Part shown: piece by piece, positions 1 to 7,046 of the stretch
Numbering within the stretch: the stretch's first letter is position 1
How the letters are laid out: every line of letters starts with the position of its first letter
Origin: JAJFTV01 sp964426355
GTDB taxonomy: Bacteria > Chloroflexota > Anaerolineae > Anaerolineales > Anaerolineaceae
Direction of reading: 5' to 3'
DNA length: 44,659 nucleotides
Assembly: GCA_964426355.1 (NCBI GenBank)
Contig: CAYRRA010000009.1
Coordinates: 1 to 44,659 of the forward strand
Notes under the pieces: generated by a model
What the model was told of the DNA's origin: nothing
What the model saw: the letters and a program-made list of their open reading frames with translations, nothing else
Database searches by the model: none
Made by a program: the position numbers and the translations under genes

Positions 1-2
1 AG

Positions 3-113
3 CAATGGCTCACCGCCTGGTTGGATGAACCGACCTGTGCGCTGCCTTGCTGGGAAGGCAGCACTCCGGGCGTATGCACAGCAGGCTACCCTGCCATGCA
101 GGAGCAACGGTGA
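3..113 (+). pseudogene. 3' remnant of a Chloroflexota-type lipoprotein or secreted protein (partial)
   Basis: The frame that is open from the window edge to a TGA at 111-113 reads through a short Trp/Cys-rich stretch with C-A-L-P-C-W-E-G followed by S-T-P-G. From memory, short motifs of the type LPCW-G-TPG recur in hypothetical lipoproteins of Anaerolineae, usually followed by a long domain. Here the frame stops about 14 codons after the motif, so this is either the very end of a protein or a frameshifted relic. An 8-bp hairpin (41-48 with 55-62) lies within it. The call rests on one short motif. Confidence 0.25.
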
Positions 114-297
114 TCCATCCCGTTGGTCGGGATGACAAAGTGGGTTGCGTTCCGATAACCCCTCGAAACCCAACAACAGCCACTGCGCCCTTCCCAACGC
201 AATCACCGTTTACCGATTACATTTCACCTGTCACGGATTACTACTCCACAGCCTCATATTTTTCTTCGAGAAATCGATAACAGCATAAAACGGTTTA
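114..297. other. Intergenic stretch without a recognisable gene
   Basis: Open frames here are short, lack a ribosome binding site and have no recognisable motif. The stretch separates the possible gene remnant on the left from the promoter of the sugar-uptake operon. Confidence 0.5.
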
Positions 298-326
298 TTG
301 CCTTTAATTGGGGAGTATGCTATACT
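298..326 (+). promoter_or_regulatory. Sigma-70-type promoter of the carbohydrate operon
   Basis: TTGCCT (298-303) and TATACT (321-326) are separated by exactly 17 bp. This is the only good promoter upstream of the binding-protein gene. The transcript would start near 333, giving a leader of about 145 nt. Confidence 0.7.
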
Positions 327-332
327 CATTAA

Positions 333-346
333 TGAAAGTGCTTTCA
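333..346. promoter_or_regulatory. LacI-family-like operator over the transcription start
   Basis: TGAAAG-TG-CTTTCA is a 14-bp dyad with perfect 6-bp arms, resembling LacI/GalR-family operators. It begins 6 bp after the -10 hexamer, so a bound repressor would block initiation. No LacI-family gene lies inside the window, so the regulator must be encoded elsewhere, possibly just to the left. Confidence 0.65.
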
Positions 347-477
347 TGGAAACATTTTTCAAAACAATCCCTCAAATCAACTTTTGGTAAGTTCGTTGAA
401 TCAAAAAAGGAGGCAATAACCGCTGAACAAGTTAAATGTCTTTTCGAATTCGAGGAAAACTATTTCTGGAGGATAAT

Positions 478-1878
478 ATGAAAAAGAAAGTATTGCAATT
501 ACTGGCTTTGGTAGTCATGATAAGCATGCTTTTGGCTGCTTGCTCACCAGCCGCTACCGAAGCACCCGCTGAAGCTCCCAAAGAAGCCGCAACCGAAGTG
601 GAAGCTGAAACAGAACCCGAAGCAGAACCTGAAGCAGAAGCCGAAGCATCGCCGCCGAATTGTGGAACTGAACCAGTCGTGTTAAATGCCTACTTCGAGA
701 CCGGGTTTGATATCCCCTTCAAATTAGCCGAGGAATTCACCAAACAATACCCAAACGTAACCTGGGATATCAAGCAAGACCAGTTTGCAAACCTGATCAC
801 CACCACGCCGCTCCTGCTCACGGGTGAGAATGCACCCGATCTGCTCCGTCTGCCGACCATGGTCACGTTCGCCCAGGACGGCTTGCTGATGAACCTGGAT
901 GGCTATGCAGCCGCGTTCGGATGGGATGAATGGCCCGTACCGCAGCTCAATCAGAACCGCGTTGCGGAAGATGGCACGCGTGGGTCCGGTTCTCTCTATG
1001 CCATGGGTCTCAACTACAGCCTGACAGGCGTCTTTTACAATAAAGAATTGGCTGCGCAAATTGGCATGACAGAAGCCCCTAAAACATTAGCCGAGTTCGA
1101 CGCCCTCCTTGCTGCGGCTAAGGATGCAGGGTTGCAACCGATCATGATATGGGGCAGCGCCAAAAGCGGTATGGGGCTTGCGTTCCCCTTGCAGCAGCTC
1201 ATGTCAGTTTATGGTCCTGTGGGTCCGATTAACGACTGGATTTTCAACAAACCAGATGCGACCATTGACACACCAGAAAATCTGCTGGCAGCCGAACACC
1301 TGCAAAGATGGATCGAAGCGGGCTACTTCCCGTCTGACATTAATGCAATTGAGTACACCGACGCCGCAGCCCGTTTCGGCGCAGGCGAAGGTGTCTTTAC
1401 CTTCAATGGTGACTGGCAGAACGCCGGTTACGACAGTACCATGCCAGGGAACGTCGGGTTCTTCCTGATGCCGCCGCTCGAAGAGGGTGGCGCTCCTGCC
1501 GCCATGTCTGCACCGCTCACCTTTGGTATTGCTGCGACTGCAAAGAATGCAGATTGCGCCGCGTTCTTCCTCAACTGGGTCGCCACCGACGACGCCGCAC
1601 GTACCATCAACGTCAACATTGGCGGATCGAACCCGGGTGGACCGTTAGGCGCCATCATGCCCGCTGCGGCTGAGGGCTCGGTCACCAATGAAACACTGGC
1701 TGCCGGTCCCGTCGTTGGAGAAGCCGGAAATTCGATGGACTTCATTGCCAACGCAACCAGCGCCATCTTCGCCCAGGGTTGGACACCTGAGCTGCAAAAG
1801 ATGGTCGCCGGGCAGCAGGATGCTGCCGGTCTTCTGGCAGCCGTCCAGGCAGAATATTTACGACAACTCAGTCAATAA
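478..1878 (+). CDS. Carbohydrate ABC transporter substrate-binding lipoprotein
   Basis: Extracytoplasmic sugar-binding protein (family 1 solute-binding type) that delivers its ligand to the two permeases encoded next. The ATG at 478 follows GGAGG at good spacing and gives a classical lipoprotein signal: positive N-terminus, hydrophobic core and lipobox L-A-A-C. An in-frame ATG at 436 would bury the signal peptide and is rejected. After the Cys comes a Glu/Ala/Pro-rich tether of about 40 residues, then the binding domain of about 400 residues. No ATPase gene is in the operon, as is common for CUT1 sugar transporters that share an MsmK-like ATPase. The sugar cannot be read from sequence; the neighbouring GH13_18 enzyme suggests a small alpha-glucoside. 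Confidence 0.9.
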   Translation: MKKKVLQLLALVVMISMLLAACSPAATEAPAEAPKEAATEVEAETEPEAEPEAEAEASPPNCGTEPVVLNAYFETGFDIPFKLAEEFTKQYPNVTWDIKQDQFANLITTTPLLLTGENAPDLLRLPTMVTFAQDGLLMNLDGYAAAFGWDEWPVPQLNQNRVAEDGTRGSGSLYAMGLNYSLTGVFYNKELAAQIGMTEAPKTLAEFDALLAAAKDAGLQPIMIWGSAKSGMGLAFPLQQLMSVYGPVGPINDWIFNKPDATIDTPENLLAAEHLQRWIEAGYFPSDINAIEYTDAAARFGAGEGVFTFNGDWQNAGYDSTMPGNVGFFLMPPLEEGGAPAAMSAPLTFGIAATAKNADCAAFFLNWVATDDAARTINVNIGGSNPGGPLGAIMPAAAEGSVTNETLAAGPVVGEAGNSMDFIANATSAIFAQGWTPELQKMVAGQQDAAGLLAAVQAEYLRQLSQ

Positions 1879-1898
1879 TGCAAGGGAGCCGCGTTAAG

Positions 1899-2864
1899 AT
1901 GCCAAAATCATTATCTACATCAAAAAAACAGGTGGCACTTCAACACAATACAGCGGCTCCAGAATACTCTCGACGGGTTTTCTCTAACGGGAAAATCCGT
2001 CGAGAGACCTTCATCAGTTGGTCATTCGTCTTCCCTGCTCTGTTAGTCTATACCATCTTTGTCTTAATCCCCCTGTTTTTAAGCATTTATTATTCCTTTT
2101 TCCGTTGGAACGGCGTTGGACCCATGACCTGGGTCGGTCTCAAAAACTACTTAACCATCCTGCAATTTCCTAATCTGCTCGGATCGATTTTTAATGCCTT
2201 TAAGCTGATTTTATGGTTTAGTCTCATTCCAGTGGGTCTGGGGCTTATCGTTGCCAGCGTGATCCACCGCGTGGCAACTGGCAGGTTGGGGGTTGTCGCG
2301 CGAACGGTTATTTTCTTGCCTCAGGTGATTCCACTGGTGGCAGCTGGGATCATTTGGGGGTGGCTTTTGTCATTATCAGGTTTGATCAATGAGATCCTCG
2401 AATTTATCGGTTTAGGAAGTATTACGCGCGCCTGGCTTGGAGATTTCAACTGGGCGCTTCCTGCGGTGGGTATGATCGGGGTATGGGTGCTTCTTGGATT
2501 TTGTACGGTTCTTTTACTGACAGGCATGTCAAAAATTGATCCGGCACTCTATGAATCTGCAAGAATCGATGGCGCCAGTTGGTTTTCAGAGTTTGTGAAT
2601 ATCACGGTACCTCTTCTTATGCAAGAAATCGGGGTATGTCTCACCGTAACGGTGATCAACGCGTTGGCTGCTTTTGATATCGTCTGGGTGGCAACGGCTG
2701 GAGGTCCAGGCAATGCCACTTCTGTACCAGGCATCCAGATATATATCCTCGGGTTCTCTCAGCGCTCGATTGGTCTGGCATCCGCGCTGGCGGTTATGCT
2801 CATGATCCTGGTGCTGGTCGTCATTCTTCCAATTCAACGATTAAGTCGGCAAACAACACGATGA
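1899..2864 (+). CDS. Carbohydrate ABC transporter permease (MalF/UgpA type)
   Basis: Inner-membrane subunit of the CUT1 sugar importer. About six membrane segments are visible. Near the C-terminus lies the EAA loop, E-S-A-R-I-D-G-A-S-W followed by F and V-P-L-L, which docks the ATPase. I chose ATG 1899 because AAGGGAG lies 10 bp upstream; an in-frame ATG at 1878 overlaps the stop of the binding-protein gene and could be used through translational coupling. The stop overlaps the start of the next permease by 4 bp (ATGA), so the two subunits are translationally coupled. Confidence 0.88.
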   Translation: MPKSLSTSKKQVALQHNTAAPEYSRRVFSNGKIRRETFISWSFVFPALLVYTIFVLIPLFLSIYYSFFRWNGVGPMTWVGLKNYLTILQFPNLLGSIFNAFKLILWFSLIPVGLGLIVASVIHRVATGRLGVVARTVIFLPQVIPLVAAGIIWGWLLSLSGLINEILEFIGLGSITRAWLGDFNWALPAVGMIGVWVLLGFCTVLLLTGMSKIDPALYESARIDGASWFSEFVNITVPLLMQEIGVCLTVTVINALAAFDIVWVATAGGPGNATSVPGIQIYILGFSQRSIGLASALAVMLMILVLVVILPIQRLSRQTTR

Positions 2865-3685
2865 AAACAACCAATACTGAACTTTTCTTTGGACGGGTCT
2901 TTCTCATCGCCATGATGGCATTCACAATCTTGCCCTTTATCAGCATATTTGTGACAGCGCTGCATCCTTCCAACACAGTGCCGCGCGGGCTTGAATTGCC
3001 TGCCGAACCTCAATGGGGCAATTTTGTCGAAGCATTTAAAGTTGCCAACATGGCAAAGCTCATAGGCTCCAGTTCATTTATTCTGGTGGCAGTTGTGCCT
3101 GTCTCGCTGATCATCTCAACAATGGCAGCGTTTGCAATAGGTATTTTACGCTTTAAGGGTTCGCACATCGTCCTGGCGCTGTTTATTTTTGGTTTGACCC
3201 TTCCCTTTGGAGGAATTATTATTCCTCTCTATTTCCTTGAACGCACAATTGGAATCTACAATACCCGGCTGGCGATTGTGCTGCCCCTGATTGGCTTATA
3301 CATGCCTTTTGCCGTTTACTGGATGCGTTCTCATTTTGTCAACATGCCCCCTGAAATTTCGGAAGCGGCTCGTGTGGACGGCGCAACAACCTGGGATCTG
3401 TTTCGACGGATTCATGTTCCGCTCGCAATACCACCCATCGTTTCACTGGGTATTTTGCTGTCTGTATGGACCTGGAACCAGTTTCTGCTCGCCCTGGTGC
3501 TCGTGGAAGACCCATCGCAAAGAACGATGGCAGGTGCACTGGGCGCTTTTCAGGGTCATTATGCAACCAATGTCCCCCTTCTATGTGCCGGCACCATACT
3601 GATATTGGTACCCACTCTCGTCATTTTCGTTCTATTCCAACGCCAAATCATCTCCGCATTGATTCAGGGTGCCGTGAAAGGATGA
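2861..3685 (+). CDS. Carbohydrate ABC transporter permease (MalG/UgpE type)
   Basis: Second membrane subunit of the same importer, 274 residues, six predicted membrane segments. The EAA loop reads S-E-A-A-R-V-D-G-A with a following V-P-L-A-I-P-P, closer to the canonical form than in the partner. Start overlaps the preceding stop (ATGA). The gene ends 80 bp before the kinase gene, and a TATACT at 3741 in that gap could give the downstream genes extra expression. Confidence 0.88.
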   Translation: MKTTNTELFFGRVFLIAMMAFTILPFISIFVTALHPSNTVPRGLELPAEPQWGNFVEAFKVANMAKLIGSSSFILVAVVPVSLIISTMAAFAIGILRFKGSHIVLALFIFGLTLPFGGIIIPLYFLERTIGIYNTRLAIVLPLIGLYMPFAVYWMRSHFVNMPPEISEAARVDGATTWDLFRRIHVPLAIPPIVSLGILLSVWTWNQFLLALVLVEDPSQRTMAGALGAFQGHYATNVPLLCAGTILILVPTLVIFVLFQRQIISALIQGAVKG

Positions 3686-3740
3686 AAATTTGCCTGTATT
3701 CCAGGGCATTCTCATGCAGCGTTTTACTCGTATTTTAAAC

Positions 3741-3746
3741 TATACT
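3741..3746 (+). promoter_or_regulatory. Possible internal -10 element before the kinase gene
   Basis: TATACT lies 19 bp upstream of the kinase start in the 80-bp gap after the permease genes. No good -35 is visible, so this is weak. It could let kinase and phosphorylase be expressed apart from the transporter. Confidence 0.25.
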
Positions 3747-3765
3747 AACTTTTACATGAGGTTAT

Positions 3766-4428
3766 ATGAAAGGTGATATCGTTCTACTCAATGAGCACCA
3801 CATCAAAGCAGCAAAAAATATCGTTTCGCAAATTTCAAGCAGGATCATGGCAAAACCTGCCCGTTTTGTAATCACCGTGGCGGGTGAAAGCGGAAGTGGA
3901 AAATCTGAAACCGCACAGGCGATTGCCAATGAACTGGAAACCATCGGGGTTCGATCTGTAATTCTAGGACAGGATGATTATTTTGTTCTACCCCCCAGGT
4001 CCAACAGCGAAAAGAGAAGGGCTGATTCAAACTGGCTTGGACCGCATGTGGAGGTAGATTTTAAGGTTTTTGAGCAAAACCTGGTTGATGCAATTGCCAA
4101 CACTTCTGAAATCCTCAAACCATTGGTGGATTACAACGCCAACAGCGTTGGTTCAGAAACCATCAGTTTGGAGGGTGTTAAAGTGATTATCGCCGAAGGC
4201 ACTTATACCTCTCTCCTCAAGCACGTAGACCTGAGAATCTTCATAACGCGCAATTGGTTAACGACATTGGAAGACCGGAAGAAACGAAACAGGGGTAATG
4301 AAGTAAACGATCCTTTTACGGAGAATATCCTGGCAACAGAACACAAAATCATTGCCGGGCACAAGCAGTTGGCAGATTTCATCATCAATGACCAATTTGA
4401 AGTGATAAATCCTGAGATGGATAAATAA
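3766..4428 (+). CDS. Uridine kinase/phosphoribulokinase-family P-loop kinase
   Basis: A 220-residue cytosolic P-loop kinase. Walker A is G-E-S-G-S-G-K-S at residues 40-47, preceded by V-I-T-V-A and followed by E-T-A as in the PRK/uridine-kinase family. A later Q-D-D-Y-F motif (about residue 66) also matches that family's acidic catalytic segment. Its place between a sugar importer and a glycoside phosphorylase (next start 1 bp after this stop) argues against nucleoside salvage. Phosphorylation of the sugar, polyol or glycerate released by the phosphorylase is my inference; plant glycerate 3-kinase belongs to this same superfamily. GAGG lies just before the ATG. Confidence 0.7.
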   Translation: MKGDIVLLNEHHIKAAKNIVSQISSRIMAKPARFVITVAGESGSGKSETAQAIANELETIGVRSVILGQDDYFVLPPRSNSEKRRADSNWLGPHVEVDFKVFEQNLVDAIANTSEILKPLVDYNANSVGSETISLEGVKVIIAEGTYTSLLKHVDLRIFITRNWLTTLEDRKKRNRGNEVNDPFTENILATEHKIIAGHKQLADFIINDQFEVINPEMDK

Positions 4429-4429
4429 C

Positions 4430-5899
4430 ATGACCGTGAAAAACCAGGTGCAATTAATCACCTACCCTGATTCGTTGGGTGGAAGCCTCAACAGCCTTCT
4501 GTGGGTTTTGGAGAAGCATTTTCCTGACCTATTCAACGGCGGTATTCACATTTTGCCGCCTTTTCCTTCTTCAGGCGACCGGGGATTTGCCCCTTTAACG
4601 TATCTTGAAATTGAGCCGCAGTTTGGCACATGGGATGATATCAGGCGTTTGAGTGAAAAACACGCCATTTTGCTGGATCTAATGGTGAATCACATCTCGG
4701 CACAATCCGAGTTTTTCCAGGATTTCGTTGTCAATGGGCGTGATTCAAAATATGCTGACCTGTTTATTACGCTCGATAAAATCTGGCAGGATGGCGAACC
4801 GGTAAAAGAGGATCTTGAAAAAATCTTCTTAAGGCGTACTGTCCCGTTTTCCGAGTTTCAGATCAATGCCACTGGAAAAACCGAAAAAGTCTGGACCACA
4901 TTTGGAAAAACGACTCCCTCTGAACAAATCGACCTGGATATTCATTCGCCGATCACCAGAGACTTAATCATTCGCTTCCTGGAAAATTTCAGCAACAACG
5001 GCGTGAAAATCGTTCGGCTGGATGCCGTGGGATACGTAATTAAAAAACCTGGGACAACCTGCTTTTTTGTTGAACCGGAAATCTATCAGTTCCTGGAGTG
5101 GATTTCTGACGTAACAGAACCCCAGGGGATTGATTTGTTACCGGAAATTCACGCTGATTACGCAACGCAATTTAAACTGGCTGAGAAGGGCTACTGGATT
5201 TATGATTTTATCCTGCCTTACACCATTCTCGATGCTTTCATCAATCAAACGAGCCGGCGACTGATCGAATACCTGAAAGTCCGCCCGCATAACCAATTTA
5301 CTATGCTGGACTGTCACGATGGCGTTCCGATCAAACCTGATCTGAATGGGCTATATCAGTACGAAGACGCACAAAATGTAGTGGATGTTTGTCTTCAAAG
5401 AGGCGCCAATCTAAGTCTCATTCTCTCTCCCGAACACAAAGACCCGAATGGCTTTGACGTGCATCAAATTCGCGGGACCATCTATTCACTGCTAGGTGAA
5501 AATGACGACCTTTACCTGGCTGCAAGAGCCATTCAATTCTTCACCCCCGGTATCCCCCAGGTGTATTATGTTGGCTTGCTCGCCGGAAAAAACGATGAAG
5601 CAGCATCAGCGCAAACCGGCGAGGGACGCGAAATCAATCGGCATAATTTCACTTTAGAAGAGATCGAAGAAGAAGTAAAGAAACCCGTGGTTGGGAAATT
5701 GATCAAATTGATCCAACTCAGAAATACCCACCCGGCATTTAACGGTACATTTAAAGTCAATCAAACTGATGATCACGAAATATCTTTATCATGGACCCAT
5801 CAAAATGATTATGCCACTCTTTATGTTGACTTGAGGAACGGTTGTTCAAAAATCACCTGTTCGGAACCCCCAACCAATAGGGAAGTGCTGCTCGATTAG
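4430..5899 (+). CDS. GH13_18 glycoside phosphorylase (sucrose phosphorylase family)
   Basis: Cytosolic retaining alpha-glucoside phosphorylase of about the usual length (489 residues). The N-terminus V-Q-L-I-T-Y-P-D and the later I-P-Q-V-Y-Y-V-G-L-L-A-G-K-N-D match sucrose phosphorylases closely. Family catalytic residues are present: nucleophile Asp198 in V-R-L-D-A-V-G-Y, acid/base Glu239 in L-P-E-I-H, and stabiliser Asp297 in L-D-C-H-D-G. The reaction releases alpha-glucose-1-phosphate plus an acceptor. The family also contains sucrose-6'-phosphate, glucosylglycerol and glucosylglycerate phosphorylases. The acceptor-site loop here (V-H-Q-I-R-G-T-I-Y) differs from the V-N-S-T-Y-Y form I recall for bifidobacterial sucrose phosphorylase, so sucrose itself should not be assumed. 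It starts 1 bp after the kinase gene. Confidence 0.85.
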   Translation: MTVKNQVQLITYPDSLGGSLNSLLWVLEKHFPDLFNGGIHILPPFPSSGDRGFAPLTYLEIEPQFGTWDDIRRLSEKHAILLDLMVNHISAQSEFFQDFVVNGRDSKYADLFITLDKIWQDGEPVKEDLEKIFLRRTVPFSEFQINATGKTEKVWTTFGKTTPSEQIDLDIHSPITRDLIIRFLENFSNNGVKIVRLDAVGYVIKKPGTTCFFVEPEIYQFLEWISDVTEPQGIDLLPEIHADYATQFKLAEKGYWIYDFILPYTILDAFINQTSRRLIEYLKVRPHNQFTMLDCHDGVPIKPDLNGLYQYEDAQNVVDVCLQRGANLSLILSPEHKDPNGFDVHQIRGTIYSLLGENDDLYLAARAIQFFTPGIPQVYYVGLLAGKNDEAASAQTGEGREINRHNFTLEEIEEEVKKPVVGKLIKLIQLRNTHPAFNGTFKVNQTDDHEISLSWTHQNDYATLYVDLRNGCSKITCSEPPTNREVLLD

Positions 5900-5952
5900 A
5901 GCAGTCATAACTCCTCATTGGGTAAAGTTGAAATCATGAAAAGAGAACTGCC

Positions 5953-6927
5953 ATGCCATTAACATTTGATATGTCATTTGACCAGCTAGAGAAATACCTG
6001 GGAATCAACCCAAAACCGGAGGATTTTGATGCCTATTGGGAGTCGGGATTGCAAGAAATGCGTTCCATCGATCCCAAAATTGAAATGATCCCTGCTAATT
6101 TTCAAGTATCCGGATGCGAGTGTTTCCACCTCTACTTTACAGGAGTACAAGGAGCACGCGTCCATGCAAAATACCTGCGCCCCTCGAATGTAAAGTCTCC
6201 GCACCCGGCTGTATTAATGTTTCACGGATACACCGGTAATGCTGGCGATTGGCAGGACAAGCTGAGTTACGTTTCTCAAGGGTTTTCAGTCGCAGCGTTG
6301 GATTGCCGTGGTCAGGGTGGGCTTTCAGAGGACATTGGCGGTGTGCGGGGAAATACGCATCATGGTCATATCATCAGGGGACTTGCAGAAGCCATCAACG
6401 ATTCTCCCCAACAATTGTTATACAGGCAGATATTCCTGGATACAGCCCAACTGGCACAAATCGTCATGGAGATGCCTGAGGTTGACCCCAACCGGGTGGG
6501 AGCATTGGGCGGCAGCCAGGGCGGCGCCTTAACAATTGCGTGTGCAGCATTAGAACCCAAAATAAAACGAGCTGCTCCTGTTTATCCGTTTTTGTCCGAT
6601 TACAAACGAGTCTGGCAAATCGACCAGGCAAAGGATGCATACAGAGAACTAAAAGAGTATTTCCGCCTGTTTGATCCTACCCATAAACAAGAAGATCAAA
6701 TATTCAGGGCATTAGGTTATATCGATATCCAGCATCTGGCTTCCCGCATTCAAGCCGATATCTATTGGGGAATCGGTTTGATGGATACGATTTGCCCACC
6801 GTCCTCGCAGTTTGCGACCTATAACAAAATTCTTTCACCAAAACACATGGAAATCTACCCGGATTATGCTCATGAAGTGCTGCCGGGGCATCAAGACAGC
6901 AGCTTTCTCTTTCTGATGGGGCTTTAA
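5953..6927 (+). CDS. CE7 acetyl esterase (acetylxylan esterase / cephalosporin C deacetylase)
   Basis: Alpha/beta-hydrolase of carbohydrate esterase family 7, 324 residues, the standard length. All family signatures are visible: R-G-Q-G-G (about 119-123), G-G-S-Q-G-G with nucleophile Ser188, Asp278 in M-D-T-I-C-P-P, and His307 in A-H-E-V-L-P-G. It has no signal peptide, so it acts in the cytosol on imported acetylated sugars. It closes the operon 53 bp after the phosphorylase; a hairpin at 7002-7031 follows. The natural substrate could be acetylated xylo- or gluco-oligosaccharides; CE7 enzymes are promiscuous. Confidence 0.9.
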   Translation: MPLTFDMSFDQLEKYLGINPKPEDFDAYWESGLQEMRSIDPKIEMIPANFQVSGCECFHLYFTGVQGARVHAKYLRPSNVKSPHPAVLMFHGYTGNAGDWQDKLSYVSQGFSVAALDCRGQGGLSEDIGGVRGNTHHGHIIRGLAEAINDSPQQLLYRQIFLDTAQLAQIVMEMPEVDPNRVGALGGSQGGALTIACAALEPKIKRAAPVYPFLSDYKRVWQIDQAKDAYRELKEYFRLFDPTHKQEDQIFRALGYIDIQHLASRIQADIYWGIGLMDTICPPSSQFATYNKILSPKHMEIYPDYAHEVLPGHQDSSFLFLMGL

Positions 6928-7001
6928 TTATGTGCTTTATTGCTTGAATACCACTTTATTATCGTTCCATACCCATTCATGTACACTTTGTTTATTCACA
7001 A

Positions 7002-7031
7002 AAAGGGGCTGTCCAAAAGAGCAGCCCCTTT
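7002..7031. terminator. Shared terminator hairpin between convergent genes
   Basis: AAAGGGGCTG (7002-7011) pairs with CAGCCCCTTT (7022-7031) around a 10-nt loop. Read on the minus strand it is followed by five T residues, so it best serves the 969-residue gene ending at 7047. On the plus strand it may also stop the sugar operon, although there is no T run. Confidence 0.75.
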
Positions 7032-7046
7032 ACTCGGTCATACAAA

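Noticed and set aside
47..280. A 77-codon open frame before the sugar operon
   Set aside because: No ribosome binding site, odd composition, and it lies over the better-supported remnant frame and ends just ahead of the operon promoter.
436..477. Upstream in-frame ATG for the sugar-binding protein
   Set aside because: It would put 14 residues before a perfect lipoprotein signal; GGAGG clearly serves ATG 478.
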